Assembly (NCBI RefSeq): GCF_000787575.1
Contig: NW_012236502.1
Span: 1 to 64,000 of the forward strand
Origin: Acytostelium subglobosum LB1
Lineage: Eukaryota > Evosea > Eumycetozoa > Acytosteliales > Acytosteliaceae
Length of the DNA stretch: 64,000 bases
Reading direction: 5' to 3'
Shown here: positions 33,461 to 47,954 of the stretch, piece by piece
Position numbering within the stretch: the first letter of the stretch is position 1
Layout of the letters: every line of letters starts with the position of its first letter
Program-made: the position numbers and the translations under genes
The notes under the pieces: generated by a model
Seen by the model: only the letters and a program-made list of their open reading frames with translations
Told to the model about the DNA's origin: nothing
The model's database searches: none

Positions 33461-34052
33461 TCGATCGATCAATCCAATAAAAGATTGAATAATGATGTAT
33501 TGTTTGGAGAATGTGGCGGAGGCGATTTGATTTCCACGCCAAAGTTCGATCAATTGGACAAGATTGATAACCTCTTTCCATGTCTTTAGTAAGTTTGGAA
33601 TCATTCCTCATGATCACAATCAATCAATCATATTATAATATCATATGTTAGGAAAAGACACTAGTGTCGTTTTGGAAAGATCTTATCAAAATTCTAGATT
33701 GGACCCAAGGTCGTGACGACCCCAAGTCCTTCAATCCAAAGCGGAGTCGTCCGATCTCACTTGGGTGTGATGTGAGGTGAGTGGTGTGGAAGTGTGTAGT
33801 TAATCAAAAGAGGTGAGGGGTTGCGAATCTCAATCATCTTTGTTATTGAAGACTAGACAGACAACATCATCAACACTTCTATCTAGTCTTGTCTTTAAGG
33901 GTCATTCATTCATTATCCATATTCGATTGTGTTTGTTCACTATCTATCTATCTTCAACTAATATATATATTATCTTGTACATAATCAATCATTATCAATC
34001 AATCAATCACTATCAATCAATCATTATCAATCAATCAATCAATTGACATTCA
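33461..34052. other. Intergenic region with two palindromes
   Basis: GACACTAGTGTC (33657-33668) and GGTCGTGACGACC (33709-33721) are perfect palindromes, the second with a one-base centre. (CAAT)n arrays precede the DOP1 gene. No supported gene was seen. Confidence 0.5.
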
Positions 34053-37000
34053 ATGAACATGGAGTTGGAAGGTAGGATATGAACAACATGAATTATGAAC
34101 AATGAAAGAATGAATGAATGATTGCCGATGACATTGAGATACTAACACATTGGAATTGAATGATGTAGATGGCGCAGCCAGCGATCCAAAGTATAAACAG
34201 TTCAACGATGAACTGAATACGGTGTTGGTGGCATTTGCAAAGTCAGCTGAATGGGCAGACTTGGTAAAGTGGCTAGGTAAGCTAAGCAAGCTGTTTGAGA
34301 AGTATCCAAAGTCAAACTGTATACAACCAAAGCTACTGCTCTCCAAGCGCATGTCACAATGTCTCAATCCCTCATTACCCAGTGGCTGTCACAGTCAGAC
34401 TCTAGACACCTACGCATTGATCTTTAGTCGAATAGGTGTATGTACTCTCATTCATCAGCATCACCTCACTCATACTGACGCTCAATTAAATGTAGAAAGA
34501 GAAGCTGTCAACAGACATATCAATATACGCTACGGGCTTGTTCCCGTTGTTTAGATTCGCAAGCACTGATGTGAGATACAAGGTGTTGTCATTGTATGAG
34601 AAGCATTTGTTACCGATGGGTCATAAGCTACATTCTTGTCTCAATGGTGTAGTCTCTTCATTGCTGCCAGGATTGGATGAGGGCACTGGAGAGATGTACG
34701 AAGCGGTCAAGAAGCTACTCGAAGCGTTTTGTCGCGAGACCTCCACGCCAATGTTCTATCACGCCCTCTGGAAGACCCTTGTCACCACACCCAACAACAG
34801 ACAGGCTGGTATCGAGTACCTCCTTACACATCTTCCCAAGAACTTTGATGATCTCTCTCTTCGAGGTATGTATATCCCATGGTCCTCGCCTCGCCCTCAT
34901 GCACTAACTGCTCAATCAATCAATCAATCACAGCTATATATTTACCAGAGAAGGACACTTTGGTGGCTCAGGCCATGTATGAATCATTGTCTGACACATC
35001 AGTGTTGGTCAGAAGGAGTATGTTGGAGTTGATCACTGGATTCTTCCCAATCTCAATCAAGATATTCTCGGACAGTGCACTGGAGAACATTATCAAGGCT
35101 GCAGTCAGGGTGGTCACCTACAAGGATGCTTCACTCAACAAGCGTCTCAACTCATGGCTGCTTGGCAATGACAAGGAGGCTCATCAAGCCTACTTCATCA
35201 AGTATGGCAGACAGCCAACGATCAATGCATTCAGGGTAAGTACAGCCCCGGGGCCAAATGTTGATCGATCTCCATCTAACTCTATCAATCACTCAATCAA
35301 TCTAGCAACTATTGATCAATCTCTTGAATACGAATGAGACAGCGCAACAACAACAACAACAACTACAACAGCAGCAACAGCAACAACAACAGAGCACACA
35401 ACAGGCACAGAACAAGGAGATAGTGTCACCATTGATCATTCTCACATTCCTCTTCCAGAAGGATGAGTTCCAGGTTATTATGGACGGCATCATTGTGGAT
35501 ATATTGCGATGCCTGCACAAGTTCAAGGAAGGCTACAGTTTCTCCAAGGACGTGGTTAGGTACGCAGACGAGGTGTTTGCTCTTGCCGATCAGACACTGA
35601 TCTGGAACTTCTTGAACGAGATGTTGGCCTTTAACAACGTCAAGTCGGTGCTGGCCGAGGCGACAGAGCGTCTGAAGCTGGTCGAGAGCTTCTTGGACGT
35701 CATGCCGCTGTCGGTCGAGGAGGTGCAGACACAGTACCTGCCCGCCATGCTGTTGGCCATCGTGCGTGCTATGAAGAACATCATTCGCCCGCGTGACAAC
35801 CAACTGATCATTGCCTACACACATCTCTGTCTACGCGTCATTGGAAAGATCATCGTGGAGATGACGCCCGCAGTCCAGACGTCGATTGTTGAGTCGATCG
35901 AGGCGTTCCGTGAGTACTTTGTGCTGCTGTGCGATTACCTGCGTGACAGTCTCTCGCAGCTCAACATGCCACCGCCCCAGCAGGTGCAGTTCTCAATCTC
36001 GGGTGGCAGCCACTTGGTGGCGTCCAACGCCATCAACTTCACCTGCTCGCCCAGCAGCAACATCTTTATCATTCTGGACCATTCGCTCCAGGTCCTGGGC
36101 GGTCTGTTCCACCAGTTCAAACCATCGTCGCCTGCGCCTGCCGCGCTCGAAACCTCAATGCCCAACTGGTTCTTCCCAATCTACAACTTTTGTCTGTCGG
36201 ACAACCCGTTCATCTGCTGCCTCGCGATCAAGGCCATCATCAGCATGACCAACAACAAGGCCGAGACAAGCCTCAGCAAGAGCTTCAGGAAGATCATCAC
36301 GGACAGCCACTACACTGCGCTCGCCAAGAAGCTTTGGTCACTGCTCGAGCCCCAGAACTGCGCGGTGCACTACCAGGTAGCCAACCTCTACCTCTCACTT
36401 CGCGAGATGAATGAGTACGCCTGCTCCAGTGTCATCTCAGAGGCAATGCTAGAGACTGACATCAACAAGCGTGTGGAGGGCTATCAGAAGTTTGCCCTGT
36501 TCTGGCGTCTGACTGGCGAGCTTGGCAACACGACGCTGCCATTCTCCAACACGCTGTTCCTGATGCTGGACTCGTTGCACGACGACCAGCCCATCATCCG
36601 TTTGACAGGCCATACATGGCTCGCCGACAGCATTGGCAAGGCTGAGCGCATTCTCGACCCACTGCTACGCATTCTGTTGGACAAGTCGACAATACGCACC
36701 AATCACATTTATCACTCAATCTATGATGCGCGACGTGTGATATACGCCTTCAAGATACTCAAGTCGATCATTGAGTGCGACTTTAAACTGTTCATCCAGC
36801 ACGTCATTGAGAAACCCATCTCCAAGGACATTGTGACGTTGAACACATCGCAAAGCGTTGATGCAGGTAGTGCCGGCCAGAAGTCGCCTGCTACAGAAGC
36901 TCCCGCCACAAACAGACAGCCAGAGACCGCACCATACATGTTTGTCAATGGCAGTAGCACAGTTGATGCGTCATCGGCACAGAACAAGCAGAGCGGCGAG

Positions 37001-40000
37001 GCCGCGTCCGACTTCTCATACATGCCCGCCAACTCATATATTGACTTGCTCGTTGTGGTCGCGCTCCGCTTCATGCAGGGCAGCGTGCCGCCCTCTATCG
37101 ACCAGTCGACACCCGATGGACAGTCAATCGTCTCGCAGAATGGCGTGGTCCAGATCTGCGCCGCCGAGTTCCTGCAGTATCTGCTGGTGCAGACGACCCT
37201 GCAGCCAGTCAAGGCTCTCGAGGTGGCCAACAACATTCAGGAGCCCATTCTCCAGAACTTGGCTCAAGCCGTGTCAACCAACAACATGGTGCTACAGGTG
37301 CATCTTTTAGCACTGTTGCGTTCAATTGTTTCGATTGATTGCTCGGGAGGAAGTGGCGGTAGCAACAACGTCACACAAGACTCACTGGCAGCCACTGGCA
37401 ACACTTCACCGACATCCATCACCAAGTCTGTGCTCTTCTTGCACACCACTATTCTTGGCCTAACACAATCATCGGCTCGCTTCAACATTCGCTTCTACTG
37501 GCTGGACTTTATCAATTTCTGTTTACCCAGAATGGCCACTTCGACAGAGCTGACCACCGTGGCACCCACCATCATGAACTGTCTGCGCGAGCTCGTTGGC
37601 TCGTTCGACACACGCTCCCTCTACGACAGTCTGACATCCAGGGACATCATTGTGTTGCTCAAGAGCATCGCTTTTATCTTTAAGATGTCTGTGATCGAGC
37701 CACTCACACCTTTCCAGGTCAGCGTCGAGGAGACGCAGAGCAGTTCAAGGGGTGGCGTGCGTCTGCTCACCGACTTTGTTAAGGACGTGTTCACCAGCGA
37801 GATGGACCCATCCACAGCGCTCACACCCATTGGCAAGCTGAAGGGCGAGCTGCTGGACGACCTGCCCAACATCATCACACCACTTATCAAGCTTTGGGGT
37901 AGTCCCAAGTCGGCCCAGTCCAAGATATCCATGTCAACGGATGTCTCCTCCGACACGCACAACAAGTACGCGATACAGGATCTCATCATTCACATCTTTG
38001 ACCCACTCATGACCAAGTATCCGATGCAGTTCATCAGCTCCATCATTGAGGTGTGGCAAAAGTCCGACTTGTTGGGTGGCGACGCCACGACACGCAAGGT
38101 TATCATTGAGATCCTGAGCAGCATGGAGTCGGTGCGCGAAGAGACCGTGTTCAAATCGTGCTCACAGATCTTGGCCGGCCTGCACGCACAGGAGCGCGCT
38201 CACAGGAACATCTCCAAGAGCGTACTGCACAAGATCGCCCTAAAGGAGTCGGCCCTCTACGACTTTGTCTACAAGTACATCGATGAAGCCAGCATCTACT
38301 CGGAGGGCGCCATGCTCAACTCGTTCCAGGCCTTCACCAGGGAGTCCCTCTCATCGTTGAACCCAATGACCTATGTGTCACAGCTTCAGATTCTCAATCT
38401 ATACATCCGCAAGTTCTGCTCGGACGACAAGGTCAAGGGTGGTCCGGCTTCCACCACAGTCAAGGCCAATAGCAGCCGTGTCAACAAGAAGGACCTGCAA
38501 GACTTGGTGCCCAAGATTGTTGAGGCCTGTTTTGTTATCAGTGGCAAGTCATTCAACGATGTCTCTGCGCTCTATGTTGCCCCAGGTAGCAGTCTAGCGG
38601 ACAACTCGATGCGTACTCAGCCGGCCGACCTCGCTGCCTCCCTGCCAGCCTCGTTGCTTCAGACGCCTCCCTCGGCCTACACCTATGCCGGCACCACCAT
38701 CGGTGAGGAGGCATCAAACTCCAATGCCCCCGCAAACTCTGCCTCAGCTTCTACCAGCAACAATGCCCAGCGTCAAGGCGGTCGAACCACAGACGAGCAT
38801 GACTCTGGAAGTTACCTCAAGAAGGAATCACTACTCCGATCACAAGTGGGTCTCAAGTCACTGTCGCAACTCTCATCCACCTTGGCCTCACTGTTGGACA
38901 CCATCTTTGACGACAAAGAGAAGGTGGCCACACTCTTGGCCAACTCACTGCACAACGTAGTACCATATCTAAAGTCCAAAGGGTATGTATTCATTCATCC
39001 ATCCATCGCCATCCAACATCCCACTCACCAATCGTTCATAGTGAACATCATCGTGAGAACACATGCTATGCTGCCACACTCTTTGCATCACTTGCAGAGT
39101 ATCCCTACAACATAAAGTCGATTCGAAAGGACACACTGGAGCTCTTCTTTGACAATGACTTTTTCAAACTGGACATCAAGTCACTGGAGCAAGCTGGAAA
39201 GTTCATCAATCAGATAATGATCCACGACAAGACTGCCTTCTCGGATTTTATAAGTGAGTAGTAGGGGGATCGAGTCATAACAACATATTCTAATCATCAT
39301 AATACACCCGAAACTTGTGTAGAACTGCTAAGCAAGTCATGGACACCACCATCGGCATTGACATTCAATAAGGAGACAGAATCAATTAATCGTGCCAGAC
39401 ATTTGAAGCGACTGTCATTCATTCTATGGTCGGGAGCAGAGAACCAACACCTGTCAATACTACCATTGGTGCTCGAGAAGATTGTCGAATCTCTTCGCAT
39501 ACCAAATGCCATCTTGCTTCATCTCCAAGTGTTCCAGTGTCTTCGTGTGCTACTCGTTAGAATATCACATGAGAACCTTCGTCCATTCTGGCCAGTCATC
39601 CTTACAGAAATGGTAATATTAATATTCACTCATGCACATATTGATTGAATTGATTGACTAACATGGCTGCCATTAGATTGATATCCTTTCCCATGCAGAG
39701 TTCTGTGAGCTTGTGTTGGCTGCCTGTAAATTCCTTGATCTCGCCCTTACTCTACCATCCATCACTGAACAGTTCAGTCTGTAAGTTATCTTATTAATCC
39801 CACTGTTATCTCCATCATACTAACTTACTCAATCACTCAATCAACCAGATTTGAATGGGTGTTCATCAAGGACTGTTTCTTGAAACATCAGGCCGCACCA
39901 TTCCATCCATACGTAGATAGTATCTCTCAGAACCCAGTGGAGTTTAATGAAGACATGGATATGCCATTCGTCACACTCACATCCTCTGGAGAGGTGGTTT

Positions 40001-40446
40001 CAAAGGACCCACATCAACTGTTGCGACCATGTATCTTGATCAGGACGATTGGCGAACTGCCAAACGGATATCAAGAGTTCAAGGCATTCCTTTCCAAGTT
40101 CTCTCTGTCGGTCTACAAGCGCCACCTCGACTCCAACGCTGTGGACTATCTATTCATCAATGAGCAGCTGATATACGACTTTTGTGAGTTGGAGCTCACC
40201 AAGGTGGAGCTCTCCAAGCTGAACCAGTCTGGCGATTCTGACGCTACACCACCAAACTCAGTGGACAATCCGTCTGATACATCCTCAGCGGCCAACAACG
40301 ATGCACATCATTGGATGAGGATAAGTCATCCGGTCAATGGATCCTCAAACAAGGCAGCCAACTTCCTTGAGCGACCACGATTGGGTAACTCTGATGAACT
40401 ACATCATGAGGATTCACATCGTGGTGGAACATCTCCAAGGAGTTAG
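34053..40446 (+). CDS. dop1: DOP1/Dopey family protein
   Basis: Dopey proteins act with MON2 and a flippase in endosome-to-Golgi traffic. Nine exons are inferred: 34053-34071, 34169-34437, 34496-34865, 34934-35235, 35306-38982, 39042-39253, 39323-39612, 39677-39780 and 39849-40446; every phase matches, giving 1946 residues. The Dopey N-terminal region is clear: DPKYKQF, SAEWADLVKWLGKLSKL, SKRMSQCLNPSLPSGCH and TGLFPLFRFAS. A Gln-rich run sits at the start of exon 5, and leucine-rich C-terminal helices resemble the family. A helical segment encoded just after the stop in another frame (about 40370-40573) suggests the last part is shifted or uses a very short intron. An in-frame Met at 34059 is an alternative start. 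Confidence 0.9.
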
Positions 40447-40648
40447 GACTTACATGTACAACACAATAAACGAAATACTGGATATTACATTGTCAAATAA
40501 CCACACGAATGATCAGTCTGGATTGGACCTGGAATGTGTGGGAGAACTTAATGAGGGAAGGGTGTTTGGTTGATTGATTGAGAAGAATTGGACAATCATT
40601 TAATCAACTAATTAACTTTGGAAAGTTAATCAATAGTAAGCAATCAAT

Positions 40649-40655
40649 CCCATTA
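40649..40655 (+). promoter_or_regulatory. DUSE-like element upstream of the RNA candidate
   Basis: CCCATTA resembles the dictyostelid upstream sequence element (CCCATAA-type) that precedes snRNA, SRP RNA and Class I RNA genes by about 60-65 nt. Here the distance to the candidate is about 65 nt. Confidence 0.35.
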
Positions 40656-40713
40656 TTATAAGATTCAGATATATTTGATTGTTAATATCATCTATGATAA
40701 TTAAGATTAACCA

Positions 40714-40792
40714 AGGTCTCTTACTGCAACAACTTGTTCAAAATCATATACCCTCCCCAAGTAATCCTCATGGTCTGATCAACCTGAGACCT
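40714..40792 (+). ncRNA. Candidate Class I-type small RNA
   Basis: AGGTCTC (40714-40720) pairs with GAGACCT (40786-40792), bringing the two ends together as in dictyostelid Class I RNAs. Directly next to the 5' arm is CTTACTGCAA, which differs by one base from the core of the Class I motif CCTTACAGCAA, and a DUSE-like element lies about 65 nt upstream. A second stem (CCTGGT/ACCAGG, 40795-40822) follows. The length of about 79 nt is somewhat longer than the D. discoideum members. This is a by-eye proposal. Confidence 0.4.
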
Positions 40793-41048
40793 GTCCTGGT
40801 GAATTATCATGAAAGAACCAGGGTTCCTTTTTGCTCCCGATCGGTACCCTCAATTAATTAGATTATTGATAACCATGGTAACATTATTTGAGAAGAATAG
40901 GGAAAGTTAAAGACTGCCGATATCCCTGGTATGTATGAATTACAATTATATATCTTTATGTTTGTGTTTTAGGAATGAATGAATGTCTTGGTCTGGTTCC
41001 AAAGGGTTGAATGGTAGATGTTGAGTGCCCAATGCAGAACGCACAAGA

Positions 41049-43098
<2,050 letters not shown>

Positions 43099-43781
43099 TG
43101 TCTATTCTATTTTGGTTGGTTCATAAGTTATCGCAACGGTGATTGATTGATGTTGATGTTAGTTAACAAGTCTGAATGAATTAAGTTGATTGTTTGATTG
43201 GTGTATGATTGATATATGATTGATGATGTATGTTTGTTGACTGTTGTAGGTGATCGACCGAACCCATTAATCAATCAATCAATCCATCAATCGATAAACC
43301 AGGGTAGGCTAATGAATGAATGAATGAATCAATCATTCAATCAACTGAATGTACTGACCCTGGGTCACCTGTATCTGTGTGGTTGCTAAGCATCATCTAA
43401 AGTGTTGATGATGATAATGGGTCATCGTTGATGATGATGTAACAATTACACTTACATAACTATATCTATTTCACGTGAATGCACAATGAACATCAAACAC
43501 TAGTTGGATGATTTTTGAGTGAGTGAGAGTGCTGATGAGTGTGGAAAGAGAGTGTGATGGGTCGGAACTCTCAATCAGCTGATGGAAAGTACCCAGAGTG
43601 ATGAAAAAATTAAAAAAAAATCATTTTAATTTAGATCCCAACACTTTGTTTGTCCCGAACTGGAATTCAGATGAACAATGTGCTGTTGTGGGAATGAATG
43701 AAGTTGAAGTTGAAGTTTAATACAACAACATCATTGTTATACAAATAACTTACTTAGCTTTGAAGAATTAAATATACCAAC
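43099..43781. promoter_or_regulatory. Divergent promoter region of atp5b and haao
   Basis: This 683-nt spacer has (ATCA)n arrays around 43265-43345, GAT/CAT-rich runs near 43400-43440, and an A-run flanked by TCATTTTAATTT near 43605-43635. No gene was seen. Confidence 0.6.
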
Positions 43782-44540
43782 ATGTTACCACCAATTAATA
43801 TTAACAAGGTAGGCTAACGTTGAGATTGAAGTGAAATGAAGTGAAGTGAGGTTAGGGATGATGATGATGACGTGTGTAGGGTAGGAGAAACAGACAGAGG
43901 CATGCATGTCCGACATATTGAATCATTGACTAATTACCTTGTTGTTGTAGTGGGTAGAGGAGCACAAGCACTTGCTAGAGCCACCTGTCAATGCAAAGCT
44001 CATCTATGAACATGACTCATCATATATCATTATGATCGTCGGAGGTCCAAACCAAAGAACAGATTATCACATCAATCAAACTGATGTAAGTTCAACTCAA
44101 TCAACTCATTCATTCAATCAATCAATCAATCATATCATATGACTAACAAAGTAGTAATGTAGGAGTTCTTCTATCAGTTCAAGGGCGATATGATATTGAA
44201 GGTTGTGGATAATGGTGTACATAAGGATGTTAGAATCCGTGAGGGAGAGTGCTTCTTGTTGCCAGGAAACACTCCACATTCACCACAACGCTACAGAGAT
44301 ACTATTGGTCTGGTGCTCGAACAAAAGAGGACTCCAGCATCAATCGACCGTCTTACATGGTACTGCGACCACTGTCACGAGCTACTATACGAGGAGTCAT
44401 TCAATGTCAAGACTCTCGACCTCGGTCTCGAGCTCAAGCCAATCATGCTTCGATTCTACGACAGTGAAGAGCTGCGCACATGCAAGCACTGTCACCAAGT
44501 CAGCAAGAAGCCAGTCACTGTTGACAACATCCCAGCATAA
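43782..44540 (+). CDS. haao: 3-hydroxyanthranilate 3,4-dioxygenase
   Basis: This enzyme opens the ring of 3-hydroxyanthranilate in the kynurenine pathway towards quinolinate and NAD. Three exons (43782-43808, 43951-44085, 44163-44540), all in phase 0, give 179 residues, the length of the fungal BNA1 and bacterial NbaC forms. The cupin iron ligands are visible: [13 protein letters not shown] (His, Glu) and NTPHSPQR (His). The C-terminal CDHCHE and CKHCHQ pairs form the second, rubredoxin-like metal site of the short form of the enzyme. Confidence 0.96.
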
Positions 44541-44557
44541 ACTTGGGCATATCCCGC

Positions 44558-44596
<39 letters not shown>

Positions 44597-44862
44597 CTCA
44601 TTCATTGGATGTTGACATCACCATCGGTGGCGGATGTCTTCGGTATCCCTCTCTTTATTCAACATGTTGAATGGGTCTCGGTAATAATACAACTTGGTCA
44701 ATCGAGCATGCAAGGATACCTCTGCCTACTTGGTGCGGGGTATCACTGGCTGGATGCTGCCTCTAGCTTGGTGGAATGCAAAGTACTAGACTTGGCGATC
44801 TCCATTTATTGCTTGAGTGGTTGGGGGGTTCCTCCGGTACTACCTGTATCGGGCGGGGCGGT
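44541..44862. other. Convergent spacer; (CAAT)n array then GC-richer sequence
   Basis: A (CAAT)n array fills 44558-44596. The following 250 nt are richer in G and C than other gaps. On the minus strand they hold a short open stretch (VVPEEPPNHSS...), possibly an alternative end of the next gene, but no firm gene. Confidence 0.4.
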
Positions 44863-46586
44863 CTACTCTCTTTCCTTTCTCTTGGTTGCAGAGGGCAACA
44901 TAGAGACGGGTGGCTCCTTCTTCATGAAGGGCTGCGATGGCACGGGCAAGAACTCGATCGAACTGCCCATAGCGGCGCTGGATAGCATGGGCGGCGTTCC
45001 GCCCAAGCCGGTGTTGGCACCAAACGGCGACGTGGTCGTTGGCACCATGGTATCGATGTTGTTGGAGAAGTCGTGGTCTCCCTTCACCTTCTTGGTCTTT
45101 GGCTGGAAGGACGATGGCAGTGGTGCGCCCATGCCACTGTTGAGCATGCCCATGTTTGTGTTGTGGAATGGGTTGGGGCCAGGGTACGGCGTAAGGCGTG
45201 GCAGGGTCAGGGGTGCGGGCGTTGTGTTCATCTGGTGATGCGACATTTGATTGTTGTTGCTATTGTTGTCGTTCATCTGCACCAACATGGAGATGTTTGG
45301 TGCGCCCGAGTTACTGGTATGCGATGTGCTTGGCACACTTCGGAGGGTGGGTGTGTTGCTGCCGCCACCACTCTGGAATGAGCTGGTGGACAGTGGCTCC
45401 ATGCGGTTGTTGGTCTGGTGATAGCCACCTCCACCTCCGGCGTACTTATGCGACGACTGCGAGGGGTAGGGTGGGAACTCCTGGAAGCCACCGCTCTGTT
45501 GGTAGGTGCCAACATCGGACAGGTGGAAGGGTGGCGGCAGGTGTGAGGGCATGGCGTGGAAGTCCGCGGCTTGCTTGCTGGGCATGGGTACTTGCTGGGG
45601 CGGGGTCGAGTTCCATTGGGTACTCGTTGTGGAAGAGCTGGAGTATTGTGGCGTGGAGTTGTTGGATGATATATCAGAAACGAATCGGGTGGGGAATGGC
45701 GAAAGTACGGGCGAATTATAGTCGCTCGAGTGAAGGTTGGACATCATGGACTGATGATGTGCCGGTTGCTGGTTGGGCGTCGGGGTTTGATACATGTACG
45801 AGTTGAACTGATTGTGTTGGTGGTGTGTGTTCAGATGGCTCGTGTTGGCGTGATGGCTGGTGTTGTTGTGGTTGTTGTTGTTACTGTTGGTGTTGATGTT
45901 GTTGTGGGGATAGTTGATGTTGATGTTGATGTTGTTGCCACCATAAGATACGAGAGGCATGTGTCCGTGCGCCGGACTGCCGCCCGCACTCATCTGAGAC
46001 ATCTTCTCGTTTGCGTAGTCCTCGGGGGTGGTGTAGATGATGTTGTTGTCGGGGTCGGGATAGGTCTTCTTCTGGTTGTTGTCGTCGCTGTCGCGGAGGA
46101 AGTGCCGCAGGATGAGCTCGCGCTTCTCGACGCCGTCCGAGTCGGCCACGGTGAATTCCCAGAGCTTGAAGTCCTTCTTGGCGTCCTGGAGAGTGAGCGT
46201 GCGCTTGAAGCCAACGACCTTACTGGACTGCTTTATCTTTGTCTCGGAGCCATTTTGTTTCCATGAGTATCCCTGCTCATTCTTCCTTATCTTGTTATTC
46301 TTGTTATTCTCAAGCTTGCGTCTTACAAAGTGGAACTCTCCGTCTAAGAATAGATCGTTGTAAGTATTTGTTTGAATGGAGTGGTGTTGTGTGAGGGGTC
46401 GAGGCCTTAGGGGGTTATACCTTGGGCCTTGGCACACGTGGGTCATGACTTACTTTTGAACTGGGTTATAGATTCAAGTTCACCTCTTTCCGGTATCTCA
46501 TAGTTGTTGATTGATACCTTCTCTCCATTGGACCTTCGAATGAGGTATGAAAGATAGTTGGTATTGTGTAGTCGATGTGGATACAT
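44863..46586 (-). CDS. Protein with NAC-like DNA-binding domain
   Basis: Two exons (46454-46586, 44863-46343, phase 1) give 537 residues. The N-terminal 155 residues line up block by block with the plant NAC (NAM/ATAF/CUC) domain: RLHNTNYLSYLIRR in the place of FHPTDEELVxYLxRK, then an EIPERGELES segment for the VDLYKxEPWxL block, FHFVRRK for YFFSxRDRK, GYSWKQNGSETKI for GYWKATGxDKxI, VVGFKRTLTL for VGxKKTLVF, and LWEFTV for the WVMHEYRL strand. The rest is a long Asn/Ser/Pro/His-rich disordered region, common in transcriptional activators. A nuclear transcription-factor role is inferred. NAC proteins are usually described as plant-specific. Confidence 0.65.
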
Positions 46587-47199
46587 GGTAGTTTAAAAAA
46601 AATAATAAATAATATATAATATTCGGTAATATAACAACTTTAAAAATATATGATTGATTGGATTGATTGATTAAGGGATGCTAGGCATTCAATACTCTAA
46701 TATATGTATAATATATATGTGTGTACGTATATAAGTATAAGTTGGATGTTGATCGATGTTGAATGGATCAAAGTTGATGAGATGGATCGATGGATGGTGT
46801 GTGTCTTAGCGTGAGCGTGTGACGTGTAGCGTGTGACTTGTCCTGTATTACAATGCAAAAGAGTTGTATAAGTATGAATATATCTGTGTGTTGGATCTCC
46901 GAATGTACTATTAAATGGCTACTAAGGTTTGATTACTACTTTTACAAGTCTCGTCTTGGGCCGTGCGTGTACACTGATAAATCGTGTCAAGCAAGAGTAC
47001 TAAGCTCCTAATTATAAAATATTAATTAATATTAATTAGTTTTAACCACTACTTAACTTTGTTACTTACTCCTAGATGGTGCAAATATTACTGTTTGGTA
47101 GCAATGGTGTCACAAACCACAAGAGGGGGGTTGGGGCCCGGGACAACACCCAGATACTGACACGAAAGAAGCCCAACGACACAACGAGCCTCGATTGAC

Positions 47200-47662
47200 C
47201 TCGTCAACCCCCAAGCCCCCCACTCACACCCACAACACACATTGGGTGAAATATCGAGATTGTCGTGGGGTGTGCGCTGGGGTTGATTGCGAGATGGGTT
47301 GTCCAAAAACGGGAACATTCGGAGATGCCATCCAAACCCGGGGAAACTGCCGTGGGGTGTGTGGGGTGGGGGGGATGGCGTGGGGTGTGGCGCGGGGGCA
47401 GAGGGGGCTGATGTGAGTCGAACTGCATCGACAAAGTAGTGCGTCTCGTCGCATGTCAGCGTGAGGACGCGGGCATTGAGTTGACCAGACACTTTCCAAC
47501 CGGGACTGAAGGGGACTGGTGGGGGGGTGTTCCGGTGTCGTTCCATCCGACAAAAGGAACCAATGTTCCATTAATACATCCGGTGTTTGACTCCGACATG
47601 ACACGTGTCATCGCACCACCACCAATCAGAAAGCCCAACAACATCATAAGTAGTTGGGCCAT
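47200..47662 (-). pseudogene. Possible PIF/Harbinger-like transposase relic
   Basis: The minus strand holds GCINGTLVPF, reminiscent of the GCIDGTHIPI block of DDE_4 (Harbinger) nucleases, followed in another frame by a VSGQLNARVLTLTCDETHYFVDAV segment in the place where the family has its SxNVQxVCD...FxDV strand pair. The stretch is shifted, short, and inside a GC-rich island. The similarity is weak and could be chance. Confidence 0.25.
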
Positions 47663-47828
47663 GCGCTCGCGACTTCATACCTTCATTCTCCGCCCCCCAT
47701 TATTATCAAACTATCAAGATAGAGAGATAAATATATATTTCAATCTTGAGATATATATCTGTTTTAGATTGGTTTGTTCGTTAGTCTCTTTATATTTAAT
47801 GTTAAAAATAGGATAATCAATAATTATT

Positions 47829-47853
47829 ATAATAATAATAATAATAATAATAT
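47829..47853. repeat. (AAT)n microsatellite
   Basis: About eight AAT units lie downstream of the first FNIP gene. Confidence 0.85.
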
Positions 47854-47954
47854 TTACCAAAGGGTGGGCAGAGATTGGTCCACAGTCTTTGAAGTCGATG
47901 ATTGAGAAGTTCTCTGTCACGTGATCGATGAGCACCACGTGATTTTGTAATTAA

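Larger units (their letters stand above)
40447..41048. other. Convergent intergenic region with candidate small RNA
   Basis: Apart from the possible DOP1 extension up to 40573, there is no protein gene; a structured RNA candidate lies at 40714-40792. Confidence 0.5.
46587..47954. other. Long intergenic region with a GC-rich island
   Basis: AT-rich flanks enclose a G/C-rich block (about 47090-47600, with C-runs on one strand). No reliable gene was seen; see the possible transposase relic. Confidence 0.6.

Noticed and set aside
33480-33600. Short protein-like stretch on the plus strand after the MRH pseudogene
   Set aside because: It is too short, with no recognised family and no start; possibly another relic, but not supportable.
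44558-44596. Regular short repeats considered as a CRISPR-like array
   Set aside because: They are tetranucleotide (CAAT)n microsatellites without spacers.
45730-46266. A Val-rich open frame opposite the NAC-like gene
   Set aside because: It is an antisense reading of CAA/AAC repeats, with no features.
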